A program made the position numbers and the translations under genes. The notes beneath the pieces are model-generated. The model did no database searches, had not been told where the DNA came from, and worked only from the letters and a program-made list of their open reading frames with translations. This document shows positions 1 through 12,648 of a stretch of DNA of 64,000 nt, piece by piece (the stretch's first letter is position 1; each line of letters begins with the position of its first letter). Origin of the DNA: Diphasiastrum complanatum (Eukaryota > Streptophyta > Lycopodiopsida > Lycopodiales > Lycopodiaceae); contig CM055093.1 of assembly GCA_029204225.1 (NCBI GenBank), positions 3,460,974 to 3,524,973 of the forward strand, written 5' to 3'.

Positions 1-148
1 GTTGTTCTTGCTAGATTTTTTATGGGAAATTGATCTAATTCTAGATCTAATCATCGGTTGATTAGTAGATCAAGTAATCTAGCTTCCAATACCTCTTTAG
101 GATCTGATCTAGATCCATTCTTGGTCTTTATTTCTCTGAAATTTCACA
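1..148 (+). repeat. LTR 3'-end fragment, Copia type
   Basis: The stretch ends in a TTTCACA terminus preceded by a sequence about tctagatccattcttggtct that is found again, inverted, at 10362-10407, where it directly abuts a tRNA-iMet-type primer-binding site. The upstream part, rich in 'gatctagat', also resembles the LTR segment at about 34510-34600. I infer the right end of a Copia LTR whose body lies left of the window. Confidence 0.55.
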
Positions 149-596
149 AGCTTGAGTTGCCAAATCTAGGTCACAAGATTTCATTATAATCAATATATGA
201 AATTCCAAAGAGTGAGCAATAACATGTTACTCTACAAGGATGTGTGTCTTTTATGGTCGAACATACATAAATGATTCCTATAATTTTTAGTATGTGTTTC
301 TATACACTAGATATAAGGTGTGAGCTATGAAGTCAAATATGAACAAATAACTACTTTAAATTCTAAATCTCCATATGAAAGACATTATTATCATGAGAAT
401 TTCATCTTTGAGTAATCGTAGACATAACCTTAAGTACCCTAAGATGTTTAAGCTAAGCTAACCATAAACCCTAAATGGAACTTAACAAAAAACCCTAAGT
501 TAAACTCATCGTAAACCTAAATCTAACCTTACATCCTAAGCGCACAAACGTAGCTTTAAGCCATAAACCTAGCCCTAACCTAACCTAGGATTCTAA

Positions 597-629
<33 letters not shown>

Positions 630-1298
630 TACACGCATAAATTTATGCATTTATCCTCTATGATAAATATCTTAAGGGTGGATTACTATCTCCTAGAACT
701 TGGCTTAGTTCTCTAAATAGATGGGAAATGCATCACCATACAAAAAGATGACAATTTAAGAGATGACACTTGAGACCATGTGTTAATTCTCTCACCTCTA
801 TCCTCTCCCTAAATCTGCAATTATGTGTAAACTTCTTCAACTAATCTTAAATTGTATCTCTACATTTGTTTTCCCTCAATGATCTTAATCCAAAATCTTT
901 CAAAATGAACCAAGTTCAAAGGCTATCCTTGAAGACTAACACACTAGCATTACTAAGTGTAATATGTACTATACCCACTAATGTAATGCCTAAATCCTAA
1001 AGTCTGCTACCCAAAATGTAATGTGTGAAGCTTAATTTGTAAAGCCATTATTAATGGTAATGCATAATGCCTAAAGACTATGTGTATGAAAGAGCCTAAA
1101 ATCGCACCCCATAATTCCTAAACCCTAATCTGCTTATATGTAACCTTCACCCCCGAACCATTAATCTGTCCAAAATTTATAGTCTAATTAGATTAGTTTT
1201 CATGTATTTGATTGTTTCCTAATGTTTGATATAAAAACCAGATGATTTTTGTTCCAATTTTTGCAGGTGTTTTGCATGTGAGGGAGTGATTCCATGAC
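149..1298. other. No gene seen; AT-rich spacer with (AC)n tract
   Basis: AT-rich DNA without a convincing coding frame. It holds an (AC)n microsatellite of about 14 units at 599-627 and scattered, irregular ccctaa-like words at 430-600 that do not form a telomeric array. A pyrimidine-rich tract ending in TTTTTGCAG at about 1257-1265 could be a splice acceptor just upstream of the Helitron reading frame. Confidence 0.5.
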
Positions 1299-2081
1299 AT
1301 GGACACTCCCGAGTGTGTGTGGAGCAACCCTTCATACATCACTCCGGAGGGTGAGAGCCAATCTGCAAGGAGGAGGAAGTTGAATAGGAAGCAACAAGCA
1401 GTGAGTAGGGCGTTGTTGCTTGCACCTGTAGGTCGTGTTGTTGAGGAGCCGACAATGTTCGACCGCAAGTTTGGTTCAAACTTGCAAAGTGTCGAGCACA
1501 TGTTGACTGTTAGTGTAGGTGGTGTGGGTAGTTCAGGGGGGGTTGTCATGCCAGAGCATGTGTGTGGCAATGCCATGTATAGAACACCAGAGTTGGAGTC
1601 CAGGTCAGAGAGCAAGAGTAGATTAGATTGGAGGAGAAGAGCAAAGAAGAGGCTTTTCTCTCGCGAGTTGGAGCAGGTTCAGCAGGGTGTTCATAGGGAT
1701 ATAGTTAGTTCAACCACCGTTTTGAGTGTTGACGATGACACTTCTCTTAGGGTGGATGTTGGTTTGTATGTAAGAGGGTTAGAGTTTGGGGAGGACGTTA
1801 CACCGATCAATTTGGAAGTAGGGTCGATCACACAGGTCTGCTCATCTATGAGAGGAGTAGAGACAAGAGAGGCGGTTTGGTTGATGTCTTTAGGTGCAAA
1901 TTCAACTTATTTAGGGTTGGTTATGCCCGAGGAACTGCATAATCACCCGTCGTATCGGACAACTGAGGCTAAGTCTAGATCAGCTAGGACTAGAAGGTTG
2001 AGGTGTAGATATTATGCAAAGAGGAGATTTATAGGTAGGGGTGGTCAGACATGTCAGTGTTACGCCCAAGGAGGTGCGTAA
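1299..2081 (+). pseudogene. Helitron N-terminal region with basic repeats
   Basis: An open frame of 260 codons starts at ATG 1299. It contains repeated units of the form (M)PE-x(3)-N-x-PSY-R-TPE-x-ESRS followed by an Arg/Lys-rich stretch, at residues 1-40, about 84-120 and about 209-245; a fourth unit follows out of frame at 2062-2130. Arg-rich N-terminal repeats occur in some plant Helitron proteins. The reading frame ends at a TAA that corresponds to the in-frame HNHPS part of the third unit, so the stop reflects a frameshift. The downstream Cys-rich segment at 2226 continues in the same phase as 1299. Function of the repeats is not known; nucleic-acid binding is a guess from the charge. 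Confidence 0.55.
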
Positions 2082-2225
2082 TCACCCGTCATATAACACT
2101 CCAGAGGTAGAGTCTAGATCAACTAGCGACTAGGGCATAGATTTAAGGCAAAGAGGAGAGTTGTAGATAGGGTTGGTAGGTTATTTGAGATAGGTAGATC
2201 GCTCCTGACTCCATCCCTTCCTGAT

Positions 2226-4998
2226 TTGGAACAGATGGAATTTTCATGTGGTTGTTGTTCGGTCTTGCGATGGAAAGCAAAAAGGAATAGTCGTTTCTAT
2301 TGCATGAAAGACAAGGTGCGTTTGTCTTTGATGCCATCGCCGCCTTCTGAGCTACTTTGTTTGTACACGTCCTCCGATGACTTAGGAGCTCATTTTAGGA
2401 AGCAAATTTGGAGTTACAATAATTCATTTGCGTTCACATCTCTTGGGGTGAATCTGGATAGATCCATCTCCAACTCTGTAGACGGCGCGGCGCGTACATG
2501 TTTTGAGTGTCTAGGTGGTTGTACCATCACATTGGTGGTTTGTTGCAATCAGACAAGCCTTCCTTTTCACAGATTTAATTCATGGATGGTGATGATTTGC
2601 AGGTGGATCAAAGACTATCTCTGAACCCCAAGCTTAGGCGTGATGGTCTCTCTATCTTACAGATTATGATGAAGTATGTGAATCCATTTGAGCAACATTT
2701 TAAGAACGTTGCATGGATCATGCGGAAGAATGTCACAAAGGATATTTGTCTCTACATAGTATTAGGTTGTTCGCAGAGTAGAGTGAGCAGGCAATTCAAT
2801 GCTCCCACGAACAATGAGATTGCGGTGCTTATGCCTTTAGACGAGACTCCGAGTGACGGAATGCGTGACATCATACTGCATTCCATTCATGATGGTTTGC
2901 AGTTCATCACACAACATCATTCGTCATATAATGCATTGCATTTTATACTATTATTTCCATTTGGTACGGATGGGTGGTATTTTGGAATCCCGCATGTGCA
3001 CGTCAGAGATGACGCACATGCCGATGATGATGTCCATAACGGTGCACTTTTTGATGCCTTTGAAGATCATTTAGAGGGTAGTCACAAAGTTGTCACCGTT
3101 CGAGAGTTTTACTGCTATCATTTATAGTTTCGTGCAGAGCATGTTTCACCGATCCATTTGGGTGGAAGGCTGCTACAAGAGTACGCATGTGATATGATGG
3201 CAAAGCTGGTGCAAAATAACATGAACTACTACTACAATAATCAGCACAGTTTTTGTAGAAAAATTTGTAGTGGTATTGTTGATGTCGTGGGAGCTCATTC
3301 CTCTAGCAACATAGGAACGCGAGTAGTGCTTCCATCTTCCTACATCGGTTCACCACGTCGTATGCATCAACAATACCAGAATGTTATGGCCGTCGTTAGG
3401 GATTGGGTTCTCACGATGACGGTGAACCCAAATTGGTTGAAGGTGAGGAGAGAGTTGCAATTCCAGTAGAGAGCTGCAGATAGGCCTGATCTGGTATCAA
3501 GGATCGACCTACTGAAAAAACGATGGTATTTTTGGGCGCATTATAGGGAGGCTGCATGTCGTGGAATTCCAGAAGAGAGGATTGCCTCACGCCCATACCT
3601 TTTGATTATATTGGAGGAGCAGAGCAAACCCATCACGGTTGGAGATTACGATTGTATTGTGTGTGCAGAGATTTATGTGAAGGAGGAAGATCCGGAGTTG
3701 TATGAGAGTGTGACGAGATATCTGATGGACGGTCCATGCGGAACATCTTTTTCAAATTCCCAGTGCATTAAGGATGGAAAATGCTCAAAGAACTACCCAA
3801 GGACTTTCATTGATGAAACATCGGTGGTGAAGGGGTATGTTTTCATATAGGTGGAGAGAGAATGGTGTGACGGTGCGTTCACTTGGAGTAGATTTAGATA
3901 ACAAGTGGGTTGTACCGTACAATAGGTGGCTCTAACACTACATTTTTAGTGCCACTTGAACATGGAGATATGTGTACATATACGTAGTGTGAAGTATTTG
4001 TACAAGTACATGTACAAGGGACCTGACATGATTACGGCGGGGGATGTAGAGGGCGGTGGTCAGACATCAGGATGGGTGGATGAGATAGGGCAGTTTCGTA
4101 ATGCTCGATACTTCTCAGCCAATGAGTCATGTTGGCGGTTGTTGGGGCTTTCTATGGTGCTCATAAGCCCATGGTGACCCAACTGGCAGTTCATCTCCCT
4201 AGATAGGAATTGGTGTACTTCAGTGAGGGAGTGGATTTAGAGGAGGTCATAGATGGGCGTTCAGGTACCACTTTGACAACATTCTTTGAGCTAAACAAAA
4301 GTGGTGATTCGGAGGCTCGAGAGTTGTTGTACCAGGACTTGTCGAGGCAGTATTGGTACAACAAGAGAACACATAGGTGGATCCGTCGAATCAACATGCA
4401 GACGACCCCTGCCATTGGTCTCATGTATTTTGTACACCCCTCCGAAGGGGAGAGGTTCTATATGCGAGTTCTTTTGGCTCATGTCAGAGGTGCAACCAGC
4501 TTTGAGGACTTGCACACGATTGACGGTGATTGTTTCAGTCGTTCAGAGATGCTTGCAAACATAGACTTCTAATAAATGACGTGAATGAGTGGAGTGGTTG
4601 CTTGCGCGAGGCGGTGTCATGGGGCACTCCATCGCAGCTTTGTCTCATATTCGTCGTGCTTCTTTTGACATGTGCCCCTTCCGACCCGTTGGAGCTCTGT
4701 GGAAGAGCATAGAGCCGTATTTAGTTGAGGATTATGCGCATGAGTTGAGACAACCAATAACGCGAGAGACCATTTCTGTGAGTCAAGTTTTAGTAGACAG
4801 AGTTGTTCTTGATGTGGAGTCGCACATGCAGCAGCTGGAAAGTCATTGGTGAATTTTGGGTTTAGGGTCTCCGATGTCAATTTTGGTTCATCTCCATTGT
4901 TTTGTGAGGAGATATTTCTCGATGAGACCCTTTTAGAGGTAGAGGCTGACATCGAGAGATTGAACGTGGATCAACGTGTGATTTTCGACCGCGTAGTA
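2226..4998 (+). pseudogene. Helitron Rep/helicase-like protein, broken
   Basis: This would be the Helitron initiator, which nicks and joins DNA strands during rolling-circle transposition. Visible parts are a CGCC...C cluster at about 2244-2310, the Helitron_like_N domain at 2580-3120, the Rep core at 3330-4050 with the NPNW motif and the FQKRGLPHAH histidine pair at about 3555-3595, the KYLYKYMYKG tyrosine segment near 3990-4020, and the conserved inter-domain region to about 4980. Stops at 3125 and 3466 and frameshifts near 2600, 3590, 4180, 4570 and 4850 make it nonfunctional. The helicase ATPase motifs are absent because the homology ends at its first conserved helix. Confidence 0.8.
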
Positions 4999-5012
4999 CA
5001 TGAGCATATTTA

Positions 5013-6370
5013 GAGTTACATTAGGGTTAGGGTTAGAGTGACATTATGTAATAGATAGAGCAGGGTTAGCATTACATTAGGATTTAGGATTAGAGTTAGG
5101 ATACACAAATTGTTGCTAGTGTATGTGTATTTGTATGTATGTGTATATCTATATATGTATGTGTACATGTATGTGTATGTATGGGTGTGTATATGTATGT
5201 GTATGTGTATATGTATGTGTATGTATGGGTGTTTATATATATACCTATGTACATTCAAATAAATGTAAATGTTTTTTTTGCAGTTGGTGAATATTATTGT
5301 TTGTCTGACATAGGCTTTGTCCCACCTTCCACCTGGGAGAATGTAATTTTCAAATTTGAAGAGGCTCTTATTGTTGCAGGCATTTAGATGTAGGCATCTG
5401 CAACCGTACACAATCACTTTGGTGAGTGCCAAAGTTTAAAATTTGTATACAACTGTAGAGGCTACAGTGAAAATCGTAAACCAATTAGAGCCTATCCCAA
5501 TTTAAAGGTTTTGCATCCTCCTAGGTGGAAGTTGTAGCATAGCCCGTGTCACACAACAAACAGACGCATTTTGGGAGCGGTCTGCAAGCAAGGTTTGTCG
5601 AGATCTATAGGTGCACCTTATTTGATGACAAACTCTGAACATTGAATCCAGTCAACAAGCATGTCAGTTTCTTCTGTCAGTAATGTTGGTGAGTCGTCTG
5701 TTATCTTGATCAAATACATTGCATATTTAGAGTTTATGAATGTAGAGTGATACAATGTTTCGGCCCTGCATGAATCATTTTTGACAATGTTCAATGTTGC
5801 ATCTAATAGCAGTCGGCCTCTTGTGTGTTTGTGCAGATGGTGAACTTGATGGTGAATCATCATCGATTTTTTGTGAAGTTTAGGGAGCTGCTTGGTGATG
5901 GAGAACATATATTTTGTAGCACAGCCATTTGGTTGTTAGAGCTGTATATTCGTTATTTGATCAGTAAAGAGAGCATCATTGGCGCATATCCACAAAAATT
6001 TCGTTTGCTCTTAAACGTAGATTTGCTACTTAGTAATTTAAGATATGTTTATATGAATGGCAGCACTATTAGTGCGTTTGCCTTTGAGGCAATGTTAGAT
6101 TGCCTGGTGTATAGCCAGGTAATGGTATTAGATTTAAGTAATGACATTTCTACGATGTTTTGAAATTGGTTGAAAATATATGTTCGGACTATTTAAAATG
6201 TCTCTTAACCAAAAATGTTCTAGGATTCTTTCGATGGTTATGGTTGTCCGATAAGAGTTCAATTTGAATTTCATAGTGTACACAAGTGAATTTGGATATT
6301 TTTTCTGTACGATGTATTTCAAAATTTTGTAAAACCTATTCTTTGTCCAAGATTTTGACAAACAAAATGC
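5013..6370. other. Unassigned region; TG-rich tract and a short unrecognised ORF
   Basis: After the Helitron homology ends there is a short run of TTAGGG-like words (about 5018-5040) and a degenerate TGTATG/GTGTAT tract at about 5118-5250. A plus-strand open stretch at 5825-6163 (112 codons, preceded by a T-rich TGTGCAG that resembles a splice acceptor) has no family I recognise. A second acceptor-like TTTTTTTTGCAG at about 5272-5283 precedes another short open stretch ending at 5387. These could be exons of a captured gene or chance. Confidence 0.3.
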
Positions 6371-6676
6371 ACAAATGTACACACACATACACAAGCACAC
6401 TTGCATGCACACAAACATGAACATACAATTGTAAACACACTGAATATGCACACGCATACATATGCACGCATATATACACAAATCAATTATGCACACACAC
6501 ACTTACACACATCAAATATGAACCCTCCCACACACATATGTCACATACAAACCTAAACGAAAACATCCTCACACATGCACACAAACATACATACATACCA
6601 CATGCATGAACAACATATTCACTTTGAACTGTGGGCCGCCTGTTAACAGACATTTGCAAACACATGCATACAAAAT

Positions 6677-6728
<52 letters not shown>

Positions 6729-6796
6729 ATACACACCTAAAAGCAATTATTTGCACACATGCATGTATGCACACACACATACACACATGCATGAAC
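6365..6796. repeat. AC-rich simple-sequence region with (CA)n
   Basis: Interspersed acacac, acatac and atgcac words, with an uninterrupted (CA)n run at 6684-6726. The long open frames here on either strand are products of the dinucleotide repeat and are not genes. Confidence 0.85.
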
Positions 6797-7160
6797 AACA
6801 TATTACTTTGAATAGTAGGCCGCCCATCGACGACGGGCTTAACATATTACTTTGAATAGTGGGCCACCCGTAAACGACCATCGGCTTTCCTCTTAAACCA
6901 TCAGCCGCCATCCAAATCATCGGCCATCATCCAGATCGTCGGCCGCCCATCAATGACAAGCATACCCACTTTCGACCCAGACCATTGACCTTCGACCCAA
7001 TCCATCGGTCGTAACCCAAATTGTCGGCTGCTCGTCATCGATGGGCTTAGCACCATTTTAGACCGCATTAGGACCTCCCCCGTCACCCAGATCGTCACGG
7101 CCGCCCATCAATGAGGGGCATACCCACTAGATCGTTGGCCTAGACCGTTGGCCGACGACG
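6797..7160. repeat. GC-rich imperfect short repeats (satellite-like)
   Basis: The sequence aacatattactttgaatag followed by tgggccgcc-like words occurs at about 6797 and 6841, with a more diverged copy at about 6609. Beyond this, variants of 'atcgtcggccgcccatcaatga' and 'gcataccca' recur between 6900 and 7140. Base composition is clearly richer in GC than the neighbours. No gene seen. Confidence 0.5.
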
Positions 7161-8345
<1,185 letters not shown>

Positions 8346-8465
8346 GAGCTGTGATTTGCTTACTTGAATGATCGTATGCATCAAAGGAATAGCATTTGTC
8401 TGCTATGCTAGAAAGGGAATAAGCTTACTTGTTATCTTGATCAGCATAGATTGATACTATGGTCT

Positions 8466-9990
8466 TGTTCTGGTTGTTCGCAGAGTAGAGCCGATGGGCA
8501 ATTCAATGCTCCTACAAACAATGAGATTGTCATGCTTATGCCTATAGATGAGACCCCAAGTGACAGAATGTGGGATATCATATTGCACTCCATTCAGGAT
8601 GGTTTGCAAATATCACGGAGCATCATTCGTCGTATGACCCATTGCATTTTGTTCTTCTCTTTCCTTATGATACCAACACGTGGTATCAAGGGATCTCCCA
8701 TGTGCATGTGAGAGAGGATTCACATGGTGATGATGATGATATTCATTGTGTACATTTTGATCCTCATGAAGAGCATTTAGAGGGTGGACACAAAGTTGTC
8801 ACTATTCGAGAGTTTTACAACTACCATTTCCAGGTTCGAGCAGAGCATGTTTCACCTATACATTTGGGTGGAAGGCTACTATAAGAGTATATGTGCGACA
8901 TGGTAGCAAAAATGGTGCAGAACAACATGAAATATTATCATAAAAATCGAGATAGATTTCGTAGAGAGATTCGTAGTGATATCATTGATGCTCTTGGAGC
9001 TCATTCGGCTAGCGACATAGGGCAACGAATAGTCCTTCCATCATCTTATATTGGTTCATGCATTAGCAGTACCAAGATGCTACGGCTGTCGTTAGGGAGT
9101 TGCGTTCTTCCGATCTGTTTATCACAATGACATCAAACCCAAATTGGGTAGAAGTGATACATGAGTTGAGATTTCAGCAGACACCCTCACATAGGCTAGA
9201 TTTTGTGTCAAGAGTTTTTAACATGAAGCTTCAACATTTGATTCATTTGTTGAAGAAGGAAAGGATATTTGGGTGCATTATAGGGAGGCTTCATGTCGTA
9301 GAGTTCCAAAAGAGAGGATTTTCATGCCACATGCTGATTATATTAGAGGAGCGAGGCAAACCCATCACTATTGGAGATTATGATCATATGGTGTGCGCAG
9401 AGATACCTTTGAGGGAGGATGATCCGAAGTTGTATGGATGCATATGCCATGTGGAACATCTTTTCCAAATGCATCGTGCATGAAAGATGGAAAATGCTCA
9501 AAAAACTATTCAAGGAGTTTCATTGATGAAACATTGATAGTGAACGAGTATCTTTCAGATAGACATAGGGACAAAGGAGTGAAGGTCCAATCAAATAGAG
9601 TAGATTTAGACAACAAGTGGGTAGTACCATATAACAGATGGTTGACACTACATTTTCAGTGTCACATCAACATGGAAATATGTGTACATATACGCAATGT
9701 GAAGTATTTGTACAAGTACGTGTACAAGGGACTAGATATGATTATGGTGGAGGCTATGGAGACTGGTGGCCAAATAGCAGGGTCAGTGGATGAGATAGAG
9801 CAATTTTTGAATGCTCGATATTTTTCTGTGAGTGAGGCTTGCTGGCAACTATTGGGTTTTCTATGGGTGTTCATAAGGCAGTTGTGACCCGACTAGCAGC
9901 TCATCTTCATGGATAGGAGTTGGTGTACTTTAGTGAGGGAGCCGACTTAGAAGAGGTGGGGTGGTCGCTTGAGTACCACTTAAATAGGTT
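8466..9990 (+). mobile_element. Degenerate Helitron, Rep part, copy 2
   Basis: Homologous along its length to 2763-4270 of the first Helitron copy, beginning at the same ggttgttcgcagagtagag word. It encodes pieces of the Helitron_like_N domain (FNAPTNNEIVMLMPIDE), the Rep region (MTSNPNW, RLDFVSRVFNMKL, VEFQKRG) and KYLYKYVYKG. The HUH histidine site is damaged: copy 1 reads GLPHAH where this copy has GFSCHM after a small deletion. Frames shift near 8700, 8890, 9110 and 9470. The homology stops before the helicase, earlier than in copy 1. Confidence 0.78.
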
Positions 9991-10348
9991 ATGTATGGCC
10001 TCACACATGTGGTAAGTACACCTGAAGCCCACAACAATATTTGGTACAAATATAATGATCTATCTATCTATTCAAACTCGCTACCTCAAGACTAGCTAGT
10101 TTTCAAAAACTTGCTAGTTTGGGTGTATGAGTAAGATATAGCATCAAACTGAAAAATATAGCTCCAAAAATGGTACTGTACATCCTCACACATGTGAACA
10201 GTATCCCTTCAGCCCGCAACCAAGTTTGATGCACAAATATCAAGGCTAACTAACTCTTCAAACTCGCCCACTCAAGATTAGTGAGTTTTCTCAAAAAAAC
10301 TTGCCAATTTGGGTGTTGTTTAGATCAATGCTTTAATCTCTTGTACTT
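9991..10348. repeat. Direct duplication in an LTR-element leader (minus strand)
   Basis: Two diverged units of roughly 185 bp: cctcacacatgtg...cctgaagcccacaac...ttcaaactcgct...tttgggtgt at about 9990-10133, and again cctcacacatgtg...cttcagcccgcaac...ttcaaactcgcc...tttgggtgt at about 10173-10316. The block lies downstream, on the minus strand, of the primer-binding site at 10349-10361, so it is probably the untranslated leader of that retroelement. Confidence 0.45.
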
Positions 10349-10407
10349 GGCTCTGATACCATGTGAAATTTTAGAGAAATAAAGACCAAGAATGGATCTA
10401 GACCAGA
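10349..10407 (-). repeat. Reverse-strand Copia LTR end plus PBS
   Basis: Read on the minus strand, LTR sequence ends in ...aaatttcaca and is followed at once by TGGTATCAGAGCC, the complement of the 3' end of initiator tRNA-Met that primes Copia elements. The LTR part (10362-10407) matches positions 104-148 in opposite orientation. The rest of this LTR is not present; a different sequence begins at about 10410. Confidence 0.7.
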
Positions 10408-10439
10408 AGCTTAGACTGCACGGCTTCGATCTGCAAACT

Positions 10440-11819
10440 TGTTGTACTCATTCACATATGTTTCAGTTTTCATAATGAATCAATACTACTATCTAATTGC
10501 GTTCAAGTTCAAATCAGAATGTATGCATTTCTGTAATTCTTCGCGATTGATTATTTGTATGATAATTCAATGCTCAATGTTTGGCTACGTAATCACTATA
10601 ATACTAATGATTTCAAAGCTAGTTACTATAAGATCGAACATGATTTACATCACTATTGTTTTGTTTGAAATTGATAGGCATAGTCATGCATAAAGAAAGA
10701 GGAAGATAGTTTGTTCGGCTGCGCACGATAAGTTCTTATTCTTGTCGTTCGAATTCTTTTTATTCGAATCTTATTCAACCTATCTTTTCACACTTCTTTT
10801 TAGCATGGTATCAGAGCATTGCTTCTTCAAGGCCTAATACTATATCAGAACGCAAGCTCTAATACTTGATATCTTTTGCGATATCAAATTATTCTTCAGT
10901 TCGAATCAATTTGTTTTGGTATCAGAGAATTTATTTCCAATTGTAGCGAAGCACAATATCTATCTCTTAAATTTGTCAGACTAAAGTTCCAGATAGATTC
11001 TCAAAGTAAAGCCAGTCTGAATGGATCCAATTATCATTTGTGAAAATTTAAGATTCAGACCTTGCTAATCGCCAACGAGTTGTGGGATGTTGTTACAAAC
11101 TTGAAGATGACACAAAAGACTCAGAATGGAAATCGAAGGATGGTAAAACTTTCGCGCTTATTATCCTCAATATATCAGATACTCAAATTGGCCACATAGC
11201 TGAAGCTAAAACTTCAAAAGAAGTTTGGGACATCTTGAGCTCACTATATGATGTGAGAGACATAACTACCAAGTTACATCTTCGAAGGAAATTTTTCACA
11301 CTCAAAATGTCGAATAATGATTCTCTTCATAATCATATTAACCAGTTTAAGAATCTCTTGCATAGATGGCCGTTGTCGGATCAGTCATAGACGATGAAAA
11401 TGCAATTATGACATTGCTTTCAAGTCTACCATCTACATATGAGATCTGGGTGATGATCATATTGACACACTCAGATTTAACTCTTACCAGAGTTATCACT
11501 GTGTTGATGCAAGAAGATAATCGAAGAAGTGAAGACACTTTGTACCTCTTCGTCTCATGCTCTATATGTCAACAAGGGCTCAAAAAGACAGAAGCAAAAA
11601 AGCTCCAAGCAGTTTGCATCAAATCAGAAGCAGACTCAAAGTCAAGAACAATCATCGAATCCACATTCGTTGAAGAAAAAATGTTTTGCAGGTATTGGAA
11701 ATGCAATAACCATGAGATCCAGGATTGTCGAATTCTCAAAGTGAAAAATGCAGACAAGCAACCTCATCAACAAGCAAATACAGTTACAACATCTCCTGAA
11801 GTCGAAATGGACGAAGGCG
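10440..11819 (+). mobile_element. Copia 5' fragment: LTR, PBS, gag
   Basis: An LTR-like stretch (probably TGTTGTACTC at 10440 to TTTTTAGCA at 10805) is followed exactly by TGGTATCAGAGC (10806-10817), then a leader and a gag reading frame. The element is cut off at 11819 by the first G1 LTR. No protease, integrase or RT from it was found in the window. The left LTR boundary is a guess from the TG...CA rule; the right one is set by the PBS. Confidence 0.7.
11008..11818 (+). pseudogene. Copia Gag, broken (UBN2-type)
   Basis: Gag packages element RNA. Visible parts: SLNGSNYHL then KFKIQTLLIANELWDVV, followed by KTFALIILNIS, EAKTSKEVWDIL, LRRKFFTLKM, SSLPSTYEIWVM and a zinc-knuckle remnant near 11690-11735. 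The expected Trp codon after NYHL is TGA at about 11036. A frameshift near 11105 and another at about 11385 break the protein. The knuckle reads C-x2-W-x4-H-x4-C: the second cysteine has become Trp (TGG for TGC). The 3' part is lost at the G1 LTR junction. Confidence 0.75.
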
Positions 11820-12629
11820 TGTTGGAAGTATTCCCAACAAAGTGTAAATAAATAAAATCGTCCAATAAAATGTGTTGCGAGGGCATGGCATCCTGCGCGT
11901 ATAAGCCCATGGCCCTATGAGCACGCAAGCCAAAGTGTAATAAAATAAAATAGACACGGGCCTTTGTAATTAAAATAAAACTTGAGGCACAAAGTCAATT
12001 TTAAACTTAGAGTTTACTTTTTAGAGTTGGGTCCAATTTTGGACTCACATGAATCTTGTGATTTCCAATGTACTTTTTGTAGACCCTTGGATCAAGTTGG
12101 GTCCAAGTTGAATGAATAGGATCAATGTGAATATTAGCCAATAGGATTGAGGGGCAAGGGCCTTCCCCATTTTATAAAAAGGCACCATTTGTACACTATT
12201 TGGGTGCTTAATAGAGAGGAGGAGACTCTATCATTTTGAGAGCTCAAGCATCCTCATTTGCTAATCACTCTTTCTTATGTTATTGTTGTGATTGCTAGTT
12301 ATTTCCATTTCTTCCATGCTTTTTGTTTGTGGCTACTTAAGGTTTCTCCATAGGCAATGACATTGAGCATTTGAGCTAACCTCCATCTCATCTTTCTCTC
12401 TTTCTCTCTTCTCTTCTCTCTTCCTCTTATTTTCTATCATTTTCCTTCACCCAAAAGCATGATGAATGTTAGTGTAGAGGAGTAGAGTTAAGGGAGACTA
12501 GTGTTAGTGGTGAATAGAGTTAGGGAGGAAGTAGGAAACTAACTAAAATTAGCATCTATGCATAGTTAGGTACCTATCCAGTGATCTAACCCTTGTTGAC
12601 AGGCGGGAGGGCTATACTTCGACTCTACA
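11820..12629 (+). repeat. G1 Gypsy LTR 1
   Basis: Starts TGTTGGAAGTATTCC and ends CTACA one base before a PBS. It is homologous along its length to the LTRs at 15791-16602 and 46606-47413. It carries a TATA box (ccattttataaaaaggcacc at about 12165) and a pyrimidine-rich ctctctttctctc block downstream. Copy-to-copy differences are clearly more frequent than between the two LTRs of the young Copia. No matching target duplication was found, because the element's right end is missing. Confidence 0.88.
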
Positions 12630-12630
12630 G

Positions 12631-12648
12631 TGGCACCGTTGTCGGGGA
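12631..12648 (+). other. Primer-binding site, G1 copy 1
   Basis: TGGCACCGTTGTCGGGGA, two changes from the TGGCGCCGTTGCCGGGGA form seen in copy 2 at 16604. That form is complementary to a tRNA-Asp 3' end and is used by Athila-type and related Gypsy elements. Confidence 0.85.

Larger units (their letters stand above)
1299..5012 (+). mobile_element. Degenerate Helitron, Rep part, copy 1
   Basis: Fragments in order match the plant Helitron Rep-helicase protein: a basic repeated N-terminal region, a Cys-rich segment followed by YNNSFAFTSLGV, the Helitron-like N domain (FNAPTNNEIAVLMPLDE, LHFILLFPFGTDG), the Rep region with MTVNPNW, FQKRGLPHAH (HUH histidines) and YLYKYMYKG, and then FEDLHTIDG and NEWSGCLREA. 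It stops just after DIERLNVDQRVIFDRVV, which marks the start of the Pif1-type helicase. Several frameshifts and stops break it. Neither a TC 5' end nor a 3' hairpin-CTRR end was identified, so the element's limits are those of the homology. A second partial copy lies at about 8466-9990. Confidence 0.8.

Noticed and set aside
430-600. Interstitial telomere (ccctaaa words)
   Set aside because: The words are irregular and interspersed with other sequence; no tandem TTTAGGG array is present.
5018-5040. Telomeric repeat ttagggttaggg
   Set aside because: Only two or three units of the six-base form inside other AT-rich DNA; too short to mean anything.
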